Shown one piece after another: positions 26,151-34,655 of a stretch of DNA of 64,000 bases. How positions within the stretch are numbered: position 1 is the first letter of the stretch; each line of letters opens with the position of its first letter. The notes below the pieces were generated by a model, which did not search any database, was not told the DNA's origin, and worked only from the letters and a program-made list of their open reading frames with translations. Source of the DNA: Chryseobacterium sp. JUb7 (GTDB lineage: Bacteria > Bacteroidota > Bacteroidia > Flavobacteriales > Weeksellaceae); contig NZ_JANUFF010000004.1 in NCBI RefSeq assembly GCF_024806495.1, forward strand, positions 347,244-411,243, read 5' to 3'. A program made the position numbers and the translations under genes.

Positions 26151-27416
26151 TTAATTGATTGGCTTTAAAGTGCCTCCAGATGTCTTACTGATATTAGCAT
26201 CGATCTTAGGATTTCCTTTGTATTTTATAGTTCCTCCGGAAGATGCTGTTGCTTTCAACATCTCGCTTGCATGTGCTGAAGTAACTGCTCCTGAAGTAGA
26301 TTCGGCTTTTAAATTCGTAAACTTAAGACCTTCGGCATTACAGACAGCACCACTGCTTACATCAATAGATCCCATATTGGCTTTTCCGGTAAGATTGGCT
26401 GCGGCACCACTTGATCCTTTAATGATAATATCTTTCGAATTGATTTCCGAGTTGATAACTGCTCCTGAACTTAAAGCTACTTCAGCATTATCTGCATTCA
26501 AACTTCCATTCACCACAGATCCCGATGAGAGGTCGACCTTGATATTCTTTTCACGTATATCGCTGATACAATTGAAAATAGCACCTGATGAAGTTTTGAT
26601 GTTATCCATTCTTGGGGAAGAAACATTTACACTGATATTTTTAAACTTCAGTTTTTTCTGTCCTTTATTATCAATATAAACGTTCAGAACTCCATTTTCA
26701 ACTTTTGTAACGATATATTGAAGCTTGTCTGCATCGGCAATAACCTTCACACTAGTCGGGCTTTCCTGATTGAAATTAACAATTACACCAGTGCTTACCT
26801 GAATTCCTGAAAATTCTCCTACATTTCTGGATTCACCGCTTAAATAAGAAGTATTGTCTCCTGAAGTCAGGTTATTTTTAGTATTCGTTGCAGAATTAAT
26901 CTTGGTCTCACTGGAGCTGATGATCTTATTCACATCATCCATTGATAATCTCCCGTCCAGTTTAACAAGGATATTCTCTTCTCCTCCACTGTCAATACTT
27001 AATAAGAGGTCATCTAAAATTCCATCTTTACTGGCTTCCGCTGAAAGAAATTTTATTTTGGCTCCATTACTATTCATGGTCATGATCTCGTTGTAATTCA
27101 ACGTTTTCAGATAAGAAGAAATATCTTTATTGATTTGAGCCAATTTCTGGCCTTTTGCTGATTTTCCGTCCGCCGATTTTTCAGCGATTAAGACTTTCAA
27201 ACCATTAATTTTTGCCAATAAAGGTTTGATCTGATCCAATTCAGCATCCCCAAGATCCAGATTGTTCAGCATTCCGAACATGGGTTTTGCGATTTTGATA
27301 GAGGTCACCCCTTCCACTTCCTGGTATTTTTCAAAAAGCTGGTCGAGTTTATCTTGCCCGTATGCATTAAAGAAATGAGAGAAAGCAAGGGCGAATATTA
27401 TGATTATTTTTTTCAT
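26151..27416 (-). CDS. DUF4252-DUF2807 fusion (head GIN domain) exported protein
   Basis: 421 residues. Signal peptide ending near NAYGQ. About residues 22-160 match the DUF4252 layout (KLDQLFEKYQEVEGVTSIKI ... LDGRLSMDDVNKIIS). From about 195 a DUF2807 'head GIN' domain begins (RNVGEFSGIQVSTGVIVNF) and continues as a beta helix with serial SSGAV-type turns to the end. DUF2807 proteins are called putative autotransporter adhesins, but the function is untested. It is encoded between the anti-sigma-like gene and the second DUF4252 gene. Confidence 0.85.
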   Translation of the reverse strand: MKKIIIIFALAFSHFFNAYGQDKLDQLFEKYQEVEGVTSIKIAKPMFGMLNNLDLGDAELDQIKPLLAKINGLKVLIAEKSADGKSAKGQKLAQINKDISSYLKTLNYNEIMTMNSNGAKIKFLSAEASKDGILDDLLLSIDSGGEENILVKLDGRLSMDDVNKIISSSETKINSATNTKNNLTSGDNTSYLSGESRNVGEFSGIQVSTGVIVNFNQESPTSVKVIADADKLQYIVTKVENGVLNVYIDNKGQKKLKFKNISVNVSSPRMDNIKTSSGAIFNCISDIREKNIKVDLSSGSVVNGSLNADNAEVALSSGAVINSEINSKDIIIKGSSGAAANLTGKANMGSIDVSSGAVCNAEGLKFTNLKAESTSGAVTSAHASEMLKATASSGGTIKYKGNPKIDANISKTSGGTLKPIN

Positions 27417-27483
27417 GAGTCAATTTTTATTTTCTTTGATTATTAGTGCCTGATCAGGTGCATAATCTTTCTTGAAGGGTTAA

Positions 27484-28158
27484 TTAATAATCGTCATCAA
27501 CGACTTTTGGCTGTACTATTTTTTCACTGACGTTATTTGCAAATATCTGGAATGAATACTTAGTCACATTAATTGCTTCTTCTACATTTTCAATTCTTTT
27601 ACCGTTTACAATTACATAAGAATCTTTGTAACCTGTAGAATCTTTTGAAGCTTTTTTATAATTTTTAAAAGTGGAATTATCAGCATACTTCGGCTTTTTT
27701 TCCTTTTTCAGTCTTCCTCTTTTAGGTAAAATATCATCTAAAACATCTTTTTCTGCCATTGTATTTTCCTGAAAGATTGAATCTTTTTTAGGATCAGAAA
27801 TAGAATCATTGATATGATTTATGGCGACCTGAGTCTGATGCTCATTATTTTCCTCAATGAAGTCTTTTTTCTGCTGCTTAATCTGATTTTCGACAAGCTG
27901 AGCCTGATCTTTAATACCCGAATTCTGATTAATCATAAAGCCAATCCCGAAAACCAGTACAACACAAGCTGCCATCCAAAACCATTTCGGAAAAGAAGGT
28001 TTCGCTTTTGTAGCCAAAGGAATGATCGGACTTTCTCCAGCATCTGGCTCTCCGTCTTCAGCTTTTTTAAGGAAGTCTTCAAAATCCCAGTTCATTTTCT
28101 CTTCCTTTATATTCTGGAAGATTTCATCATATTTATCTTGAAATTTGTCTTTGTTCAT
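27484..28158 (-). CDS. Putative anti-sigma-like single-pass membrane protein
   Basis: 224 residues. A cytoplasmic N terminus of about 55 residues (MNWDFEDFLKKAEDGEPDAG) is followed by one transmembrane helix (WFWMAACVVLVFGIGFMI) and a charged periplasmic part. The start overlaps the end of the ECF sigma gene by 26 bases, the usual coupling of sigma and anti-sigma genes. No classical zinc anti-sigma motif (HxxxCxxC) or FecR domain is seen, so the anti-sigma role is inferred from topology and position. Confidence 0.7.
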   Translation of the reverse strand: MNKDKFQDKYDEIFQNIKEEKMNWDFEDFLKKAEDGEPDAGESPIIPLATKAKPSFPKWFWMAACVVLVFGIGFMINQNSGIKDQAQLVENQIKQQKKDFIEENNEHQTQVAINHINDSISDPKKDSIFQENTMAEKDVLDDILPKRGRLKKEKKPKYADNSTFKNYKKASKDSTGYKDSYVIVNGKRIENVEEAINVTKYSFQIFANNVSEKIVQPKVVDDDY

Positions 28159-28642
28159 AATCCATCAATTGTGAGATTTGTTCTTTTACTTTTTGTCTTG
28201 CCCTCATAAGATTTACTCTTACTGCATTTTCTTCCATTTCCAGCATTTCAGAAATTTCAGAAACTTCATACTCTTCTACATCTTTCAAATGGATGACCAT
28301 TTTTTGTTTCTCAGGAAGCTGGTTGATAAAACCGATAATCTGTTCTTTCAAATTATTTACCTCCATGCTGTAGAGCTCAGACCGGTGAAGCTGCAAGTCT
28401 GCGAATCCTAATTTTACATCGTGATGCTTCAGCCTGTTGAGACATTCGTTCCGGACGGCTTTCAAAGCATAGGATTTTAAATTCCCGAACGGCTCCAGTT
28501 CTTCTTTTTTCTGCCAAAATTTGATCATTAAATCCTGTACTACATCTTCGGCTTCATCACTGCTCATGACAAACCTTTTCGCAAAGCGATACATCTCGTT
28601 TTTGAGAATAAATACCGTATTCTTAAAGGTCTCTTGGGTCAT
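28133..28642 (-). CDS. ECF-type RNA polymerase sigma factor
   Basis: 169 residues with the two ECF regions. Region 2 carries DEAEDVVQDLMIKFWQKKEE, which contacts the -10 element and core polymerase, and region 4 carries LPEKQKMVIHLKDVEEYEVS followed by EISEMLEMEENAVRVNLMRA, the helix-turn-helix for the -35 element. It heads the operon with the membrane protein and the two DUF4252 proteins, which are probably its regulon and signal input. Autoregulation is likely for the class but no motif is visible in the 285-base upstream gap. Confidence 0.92.
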   Translation of the reverse strand: MTQETFKNTVFILKNEMYRFAKRFVMSSDEAEDVVQDLMIKFWQKKEELEPFGNLKSYALKAVRNECLNRLKHHDVKLGFADLQLHRSELYSMEVNNLKEQIIGFINQLPEKQKMVIHLKDVEEYEVSEISEMLEMEENAVRVNLMRARQKVKEQISQLMDYEQRQISR

Positions 28643-28927
28643 AAGTTTTGTTTCTATAAGTAAGACAACCAGATTTTACATTTCATTACATCAAAAACAA
28701 AAAAAACTTCAAAAAATTTTTAATTTCTATTTTACATAAAAATTGTTTGATTTTTTTCTGCATATCAAACTCTTTATTCTTCCATACACTGATATCAAAA
28801 ATACATAATTATTCTTTTTAGAAAAATACTACGGAAATCAGTAATTTTTCACTGTATTCTGCCAAGTTATTTTTCACACCTTTGTAGAGTAATTAAAAAA
28901 TTAATATCTTTATCCTCTAAAAAACAA

Positions 28928-30340
28928 ATGCTTATGATGAGAAAAACTATTCTCAGGCTTGTTCTACTACTAGCCGTCAGCGTAATGCTGTATTCCTGTG
29001 TACATGATGAGATCAATTCATCTACTAATCCTACTAACTCAGAATATTCTTCCAAAACACTATGGAAAGAAGATGAGGTCTACATCAAAAATGTAATGAA
29101 AGTCTATCGGGAGCACGAAACCGAAATTAAGAAAATGAGTGGAACTCCTTTCTGGGACTATGCTACGACATTAGAAAACTACGACGAAAGCTTCCTGATG
29201 GTACCTATGGTAGAAAACAACAAAGTGATCTCTGTAATACAGGTCCCGAGACGCGGTGAAAAGATTTACTTTTATTATACAAATTACCAAAGCCATCTTG
29301 ATTTTTTCCAAAACCTGATCTTTTCTAAGTATAAAAAAGTGCTTCCTTCCGAAAAATCACTTGGCAGCAATGGAAAAGGAATGAGTTGTACAAGAACTTT
29401 CTATTCTGTATGGATGCCAAATAATGAAGGAAATTATAGCCCCGGAAACGGTGATGGACATTGGAATACCTACTCCGTAGTAAAATGCAGAATGCTTATG
29501 GATCAATGCATGGGAACCGTAAATGAGTATGGAGAATGTGGAGGTGGTGGAGGTGGAGACGGCTTTCCTTATCCAGGAGGCGGAGGAGGAGAGAATCCAG
29601 AACCCGAAACTCCTGATCCTTGCACTAATACAAAAACTTCAATTAATAACGCTAATATTGTTTTGAAAAATAATGTAATCAAACAAAAAATGGATGCTGT
29701 CCTAAAAGGAAAAACTTTAGCACCCAACGAATGGGCTGTAGCGATAGGTCAAAATACCAATGGTATATATGAGGTTACAAATCCTAGAGAAGGAGACTCT
29801 CATAGTGTAGTTGTTCCTAATGAGCAAGTCTTAGGAACATATATTGGTGATGGGCACTCTCACGCAGGAGGTTTTGGAACTCCATCAGCTGGCGATTTAT
29901 ATTCTCTACTTACATCAATGGTTACATATACAAATGTAAAATATAAATATGTATATGGAGACTATTTCGGGACTCCTGAGATTTATGTTTTAATAGCTAA
30001 CGATAGAGATCTGGCGCTTACCTTTCTAGGAGAATATCCAAAACATGAAAATTATAATCCTTCAACCCATTCTTTTTTAGATAATTCTGCAGTTGGAAAT
30101 GCGTTTATAAGTGTTAGTGATTTATATGGACAAGGAACTTATACAAGCTCTATGGGAGATATCCGAGGATCCACCGCTGGGTTGGCATATATTTTAGACA
30201 ATTTTAATACTGGAATAAGCTTAGCTAAAGTAGATAACAATGGTAATTTACAAAGAGTTAACGCTAATATAGAAGACATTATAGTACCTGGAGGAAACGG
30301 AATGCCTAAATCAGGAATCAAAATTTCTAACTGTCCTTAA
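28928..30340 (+). CDS. Lipoprotein with C-terminal JAMM (JAB1/MPN) metalloprotease-like domain
   Basis: 470 residues; starts at 28934 or 28937 are also possible. The lipobox LYSC gives acylated Cys24. Residues 25-200 form an N-terminal domain ending in several Cys (MSCTR, VVKCR, DQCMG, GECGG), then a glycine- and proline-rich linker at about 203-232. The C-terminal domain carries a complete JAMM signature: E268, then GHSHAGGFGTPSAGD with H310, H312, S320 and D323, the zinc ligand set of JAB1/MPN peptidases. The layout (constant lipoprotein trunk, Gly linker, enzymatic tip, small downstream gene) resembles polymorphic toxins. Proposed activity: zinc peptidase at the cell surface or, after delivery, in the target envelope. 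Confidence 0.8.
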   Translation: MLMMRKTILRLVLLLAVSVMLYSCVHDEINSSTNPTNSEYSSKTLWKEDEVYIKNVMKVYREHETEIKKMSGTPFWDYATTLENYDESFLMVPMVENNKVISVIQVPRRGEKIYFYYTNYQSHLDFFQNLIFSKYKKVLPSEKSLGSNGKGMSCTRTFYSVWMPNNEGNYSPGNGDGHWNTYSVVKCRMLMDQCMGTVNEYGECGGGGGGDGFPYPGGGGGENPEPETPDPCTNTKTSINNANIVLKNNVIKQKMDAVLKGKTLAPNEWAVAIGQNTNGIYEVTNPREGDSHSVVVPNEQVLGTYIGDGHSHAGGFGTPSAGDLYSLLTSMVTYTNVKYKYVYGDYFGTPEIYVLIANDRDLALTFLGEYPKHENYNPSTHSFLDNSAVGNAFISVSDLYGQGTYTSSMGDIRGSTAGLAYILDNFNTGISLAKVDNNGNLQRVNANIEDIIVPGGNGMPKSGIKISNCP

Positions 30341-30358
30341 ATAATTAAATAAAAATAT

Positions 30359-30850
30359 ATGAAACTTATACTAAAAATATTATTTATCTCTTTTTCTGTC
30401 ATGGCATTGCAGATGTGCAAAGCTCAAGAAGCAGAGTATTCAAAATTTTATAATACAATTACTCCTAAACTACAAAATGTAGCTGATACGAAAGCAGAAT
30501 TTTATAATCAAAGATTTTCAAAATTTTATACTGTTTTACAACATAAAAATATTAATATTTTTATGTTTGCATATGATAGTAAAATGTTTAATAGTAAGGA
30601 TAATTATATTTTAAGAATATATTTTACAGACAATGAAACTAGATTATATACATCTAATAATCGTTACCAATTTCCAATTGTATCGATACAATTCAAAAAC
30701 AAAATTCCTAACGAAATAGAAAAATTAACGAAACAATATCATGGAGAATGGAACGAGGAAATGTTTAAGTTTTTCTCAAATATGGAGATTGAAAAAATAG
30801 ATTTCTATGGAATTAATGGAATGAAGAGCATGAATAGAAAAGCACGATAG
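30359..30850 (+). CDS. Small exported partner of the JAMM lipoprotein
   Basis: 163 residues with an N-terminal signal (MKLILKILFISFSVMALQMC ... KAQ). The mature sequence is rich in Phe, Tyr and Asn (EFYNQRFSKFYTVLQHKNIN) and contains an amphipathic C-terminal helix; no family recognised. It lies 18 bases after the JAMM gene on the same strand and is clearly more AT-rich than the trunk part of that gene. Immunity or inhibitor protein is the natural guess, from position only. Confidence 0.6.
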   Translation: MKLILKILFISFSVMALQMCKAQEAEYSKFYNTITPKLQNVADTKAEFYNQRFSKFYTVLQHKNINIFMFAYDSKMFNSKDNYILRIYFTDNETRLYTSNNRYQFPIVSIQFKNKIPNEIEKLTKQYHGEWNEEMFKFFSNMEIEKIDFYGINGMKSMNRKAR

Positions 30851-30994
30851 CTATAACTAAAGTTCTTTAGAAACAATTAAATTTTTCTTACATTTCTTAA
30901 ATATTACTAGAGAACATCATAGTTATATCTTATAATTTATTTAGGATTATATAGCTTCCTCAGACTGAAGATTTAATTCCCATAAACAAATAAC

Positions 30995-31024
30995 AAAGCT
31001 TCCGAAATTCCGGAAGCTTTTATT
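30995..31024. terminator. Bidirectional terminator
   Basis: AAAGCTTCCG-aaatt-CCGGAAGCTTTT pairs over 10 bp between convergent genes, with T-rich sequence on the plus strand side. Confidence 0.8.
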
Positions 31025-31027
31025 TTA

Positions 31028-32188
31028 TTAATACGTATCAAAAATATATTTTAAAATCGCTTTATCATGATCCGTTAAAGCGACTTTTCTTCTTGCCATT
31101 GCTCTTTCTGCAACTTCGTAAGCCTTGTCCAGCTTAAATCGCTCATCATCTTTAAAACCACCCCACGAAAAATTTTCTATCAGATTCGGAGGAAAGCCTT
31201 CTTTAAAAATATTGGAAGCAACGCCGACTACAGTTCCTGTATTCAATTGAGTATTGATAGCCGTTTTAGAATGGTCTCCCATAATTAAGCCCGCAAACTG
31301 TAAACCTGTATCTTCAAAAGACTTGGTTCTGTAATTCCACAGTTTTACATTTCCATAATTATTTTTCATATTGGATGAATTGGAATCTGCACCGAAATTA
31401 CACCATTCTCCAATCACAGAATTTCCGATAAAACCATCATGTCCTTTACTGGAATAGCCAAATATAATGATATTATTTACCTCACCTCCCACTTTACATT
31501 GAGGACCGATTGTGGTTGCTCCGTAAATTTTGGCTCCTAAATTAAATTTAGATCCTTCCCCTAACGAAATAGGGCCACGAAGATGGCAACCTTCCATGAC
31601 TTCAGTGTTTTTCCCGATATAAATTTTTCCGGTTTTTGTATTGATCGTAGAAAACTCAATAGAAGCTCCCTCTTCAATAAACAGGTCTTTTTTATCTCCT
31701 AAAAAACCGTTAGTCGAAGAAAGTCCCTGCGAAATTCTTCCTTTAGTCAATAATTCAAAATCGAAATCTATTGCTTTATCATTAAACGTAAAAAGATCTT
31801 TCGGCTTTTTAAAGAAAATAAGCTCTTCTTTAATATCAGTCATTTTTTCGATCTGATGCAAAGAAAAATCTTTCATATTAATTTTAGCTGCCACCAGTTC
31901 ATCTTCATAAACCAGTGCCTCTCCCTGCTTCAAATCTTTAATCTGTTGAATGACATTCTCAGTCGGTAAAAAATTGGTCACCAAAAACAGGCTTTCTTTC
32001 TTTTCCGGTTCGCTGAATTTATCCTGTAGATAAGTTTCTGTAAAATAAGAAACCTCCGTATTCTCTAAAATTTTCTGCCATCTTTCGGAAAATGTAAGAA
32101 TTCCGCATCGCATTTCTGCAACAGGTCGGGTAAAGGTAAGCGGAAGAAAATCTTCCCAATATTGTGCATCTGAAAATACTAATTGCAT
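31028..32188 (-). CDS. GlmU-like sugar nucleotidyltransferase with left-handed beta-helix
   Basis: 386 residues. The N-terminal ~190 residues (VFSDAQYWEDFLPLTFTRPV, then AEMRCGILTFSERW) match the N domain of the Bacteroidota 'GlmU family' proteins. From about 190 the hexapeptide pattern of a left-handed beta helix appears (GKIYIGKNTEVMEGCHLRGP, SLGEGSKFNLGAKIYG), as in acyl- and nucleotidyltransferases. A role in UDP-sugar or cell-envelope precursor synthesis is inferred from the family; it is not the classical GlmU. Monocistronic. Confidence 0.85.
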   Translation of the reverse strand: MQLVFSDAQYWEDFLPLTFTRPVAEMRCGILTFSERWQKILENTEVSYFTETYLQDKFSEPEKKESLFLVTNFLPTENVIQQIKDLKQGEALVYEDELVAAKINMKDFSLHQIEKMTDIKEELIFFKKPKDLFTFNDKAIDFDFELLTKGRISQGLSSTNGFLGDKKDLFIEEGASIEFSTINTKTGKIYIGKNTEVMEGCHLRGPISLGEGSKFNLGAKIYGATTIGPQCKVGGEVNNIIIFGYSSKGHDGFIGNSVIGEWCNFGADSNSSNMKNNYGNVKLWNYRTKSFEDTGLQFAGLIMGDHSKTAINTQLNTGTVVGVASNIFKEGFPPNLIENFSWGGFKDDERFKLDKAYEVAERAMARRKVALTDHDKAILKYIFDTY

Positions 32189-32195
32189 TTTTATT

Positions 32196-32234
32196 GAAGT
32201 TAGAAGTTAGGGGCTAAAAGTCAGAAGACGAAGT
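32196..32234. repeat. Degenerate purine-rich repeat
   Basis: GAAGTTAGAAGTTAGGGGC and the following AGTCAGAAGACGAAG resemble the GAAGC/TGGAAG-type degenerate repeats flanking aroA at 34575 and 35893. Low complexity; assignment to one family is tentative. Confidence 0.35.
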
Positions 32235-32352
32235 TCAAAAATCATTTATAAAACTTTTCATCTCAATCTTCTTTTCTAGTTGAAAGCAAAAATACAAATC
32301 CTGAAACTAAATTCTAAGCTCTATTATCTAAATTCTATGTTAAATCAATAAA

Positions 32353-32379
32353 AAAGTCTTCCAAAATTTGGAAGACTTT
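32353..32379 (-). terminator. Terminator of rpmE2
   Basis: AAAGTCTTCC-aaaattt-GGAAGACTTT forms a 10-bp stem; on the minus strand it is followed by a T run. It lies 22 bases past the L31 stop. Confidence 0.85.
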
Positions 32380-32401
32380 AAATATTTTTAATGACAAAAA
32401 A

Positions 32402-32653
32402 TTATTTCGCGAATTTTTTGTATTTGTTCATGAACTTATCAACTCTACCTGCAGTATCTACTAATTTTACTTTACCAGTGTAGAAAGGGTGAGAAGTTGA
32501 AGAGATTTCCATTTTGATCAATGGGTACTCCTGTCCTTCGAACTCGATAGTGTCTTTTGTTTCTGCAGTAGATTTGCAAAGAAACACCTCGTCGTTACTC
32601 ATATCTTTGAAAACAACAAGTCTATAATTTTCTGGGTGAATTCCGTTTTTCAT
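32402..32653 (-). CDS. rpmE2: 50S ribosomal protein L31 type B
   Basis: 83 residues. The N terminus [20 protein letters not shown] and the segment [20 protein letters not shown] are those of L31. The CxxC zinc site of type A L31 is missing, which makes this the zinc-independent type B form; in Bacteroidota it is often the only L31. It binds the 50S subunit and bridges it to 30S. Monocistronic behind a textbook promoter. Confidence 0.96.
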   Translation of the reverse strand: MKNGIHPENYRLVVFKDMSNDEVFLCKSTAETKDTIEFEGQEYPLIKMEISSTSHPFYTGKVKLVDTAGRVDKFMNKYKKFAK

Positions 32654-32724
32654 AATACAATTTTTAAAAAATTAAGGTTTGCTTTCGAAATAGTAATGGA
32701 TATTTCTCTGCTAATTTTAGGGTG

Positions 32725-32755
32725 CAAAAATACAATATTTTTTCTAATTTGCAAA
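32725..32755 (-). promoter_or_regulatory. Promoter of rpmE2
   Basis: On the minus strand TTTG (32752-32755) and TATTTTTG (32725-32732) are separated by exactly 19 bases, a full match to the Bacteroidota TTTG-N19-TAnnTTTG promoter. Start of transcription near 32719 leaves a leader of about 65 bases, in which L31 autoregulation could act (inference). Confidence 0.75.
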
Positions 32756-32835
32756 TACCTGCCCAATATTTTTTTCTTCATAAGAAATTCAAAGTATTTT
32801 CGTTAAATTTGAAATCTATTTAAACTTTAATTTCG

Positions 32836-34248
32836 ATGAAATTCAAATTATTACTGGCTTTTTCTTTTTGGATGCTTCTGATGGCGGTATCTTGTAATAA
32901 AGACGACATTAGTTTTGATGCACCTTCCCAACAGCTAAGTTTCTCAAGGGACACTGTATTTTGTGATACCGTTTATCATCAGGTCCGCTCTGAAACATAT
33001 GTTGTAAAAGTATATAATAATGAAGATAAAGATATTCTGATCCCAAGAATTCAATTGGAAAAAGGAGCTGCTTCTTTATATAAGATCAATGTAGACGGAA
33101 AACCCGGCTATGATTTTAAAGATGTGCCTTTAAGAAAAAAAGACAGTCTTTATATTTTTGTTGAAATTGCTCCTGAAGCCACAGGACCTGAAGCTATTGC
33201 TGAAGATAAAGTTTTGTTTGACAGTCCTGCAGGACAGCAGCATGTAACTTTATTCTCTGTCGTTCAGGATGCAGAGTTTTTTATTCAGACTCCTTCAAAT
33301 CCAAATGTAATCGCCAATCATACAGTATGGAATAATGATAAAGCTAAAATCATTTATGGCGATCTTACTGTAAATCCAAATGTAGTTCTGGACATTCAAC
33401 CCGGCACAAAAGTATATTTCCATAAAAACAGTGGAATGAAGGTTGCTTCCGGTGCCACTTTAAATATCAACGGTGCATTAAATAATGAAGTCATCCTTCG
33501 TGGAGACCGAAATGATCCTAAATACGACACCATTCCTAAAAACTGGAATTCAATCAAAATGGATGTTAACTCTACCTTGAATATGAATTATGCAAGACTT
33601 TTCGGAGGGACAAGAGGATTGGAAATGAAACAGACAAATGCAACCATCAGTAATTCATTTATACACGCTTTTCAGGAGTATGGAATTTATGCTGTAGCTT
33701 CTACGGTAAATGCTAAAAATCTTGTAATGAATAATTGTGGAGAATCGTGCATCGGAGTTTTCAAAGGCGGAAACCACAACTATGTGCATTCTACAATTGC
33801 CAACTATTCTGACCTATTAAGCAACCTAAACCGCATCGGAATTTTTGCAACCAATGAATGGACCAATGATTCCGGACAGACGGAACAGGGAGCACTGGTA
33901 CTGAACGTAAGAAACAGTATTATATATTCCGACCGTGATAATTCTATTAATTTTGAACAGACTCCCGGACAGCAGTTTAACTTCCTTCTGCAGAACTGTC
34001 TGATAAAATATTCAGGTGCTACAGAAGCTGGATTCACTTTTGATGGAAGCCCAAGTGTTGTTCAGTGTATTAAGAATGACGATCCTTTATTTGTCAATTA
34101 TTTTGCCGCTCATCAGAATTTGAGAGTAAAACAAAATTCACCCGCTATCAATAAAGGAAGCGTTGCAGTAGCAGGAACAGTGCCTTTTGACATTGTAAAT
34201 GTATCAAGAACAACCAATCCTACATTAGGAGCTTATCAATATGAATAA
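32836..34248 (+). CDS. Lipoprotein with right-handed beta-helix repeats
   Basis: 470 residues with a lipoprotein signal (lipobox AVSC near residue 20, followed by NKDD). About residues 25-150 form Ig-like strands (DTVFCDTVYHQVRSETYVVK); from about 170 the repeated short strands with Asn-rich turns (KNSGMKVASGATLNINGAL, TLNMNYARLFGGTRGLEMKQ) indicate a parallel beta helix. Such lipoproteins of Bacteroidota face the periplasm or surface; no catalytic residues are evident. The stop overlaps the ATG of the MazG-like gene by one base (TAATG), so they are coupled, and aroA follows. Confidence 0.8.
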   Translation: MKFKLLLAFSFWMLLMAVSCNKDDISFDAPSQQLSFSRDTVFCDTVYHQVRSETYVVKVYNNEDKDILIPRIQLEKGAASLYKINVDGKPGYDFKDVPLRKKDSLYIFVEIAPEATGPEAIAEDKVLFDSPAGQQHVTLFSVVQDAEFFIQTPSNPNVIANHTVWNNDKAKIIYGDLTVNPNVVLDIQPGTKVYFHKNSGMKVASGATLNINGALNNEVILRGDRNDPKYDTIPKNWNSIKMDVNSTLNMNYARLFGGTRGLEMKQTNATISNSFIHAFQEYGIYAVASTVNAKNLVMNNCGESCIGVFKGGNHNYVHSTIANYSDLLSNLNRIGIFATNEWTNDSGQTEQGALVLNVRNSIIYSDRDNSINFEQTPGQQFNFLLQNCLIKYSGATEAGFTFDGSPSVVQCIKNDDPLFVNYFAAHQNLRVKQNSPAINKGSVAVAGTVPFDIVNVSRTTNPTLGAYQYE

Positions 34249-34574
34249 TGGAAATTACAAATCTGCAGCAGCAAGTTGACGAATGGATCAAGACTATCGG
34301 TGTCCGTTATTTTAATGAGCTCACCAATATGGCAATGCTGACCGAAGAAGTAGGTGAAGTAGCCAGAATTATTGCCCGAAGATATGGCGAACAAAGTGAA
34401 AAAGAAAGCGATAGAAGTAAAGACCTGGGTGAGGAATTAGCAGATGTTTTGTTTGTAACTTTATGTTTGGCCAACCAAACCGGTGTCAACCTTCAGGAAG
34501 CTTTCGATAAAAAAATGAAGATAAAAACTGATCGCGATAAAGACCGTCATCAGAATAATGAAAAATTAAAATAA
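34248..34574 (+). CDS. MazG-like nucleotide pyrophosphohydrolase
   Basis: 108 residues of the all-alpha NTP pyrophosphohydrolase fold. The metal-binding pattern is visible as EEVGEVARIIARRYGE with EExxE, and later GEELADVLFVTLCLA with ExxD. Such single-domain MazG-like proteins hydrolyse dNTPs to dNMP and pyrophosphate, cleaning the nucleotide pool. The start codon overlaps the stop of the beta-helix lipoprotein gene. Confidence 0.88.
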   Translation: MEITNLQQQVDEWIKTIGVRYFNELTNMAMLTEEVGEVARIIARRYGEQSEKESDRSKDLGEELADVLFVTLCLANQTGVNLQEAFDKKMKIKTDRDKDRHQNNEKLK

Positions 34575-34642
34575 TGCTGGAGGATGGAAGCCGGAAGTTT
34601 AGCACAATACAAACTTCCGATTTCCAGCGTCCAGCTTCCCAA
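34575..34642. repeat. Imperfect inverted repeat upstream of aroA
   Basis: CGGAAGTTT at about 34602 pairs with AAACTTCCG at 34612-34620 around a 10-base loop, and outer GCTGGA/TCCAGC blocks extend the stem with mismatches. CGTCCAGCTTCCCAA at 34628-34642 recurs in inverse orientation at 35904-35918, beyond aroA. Confidence 0.65.
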
Positions 34643-34655
34643 CCTAGAAGAAATA

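Noticed and set aside
26155..26679. Plus-strand open frame of 174 codons
   Set aside because: It mirrors the repetitive beta-helix codons of the DUF2807 protein on the minus strand; repeats often leave open antisense frames.
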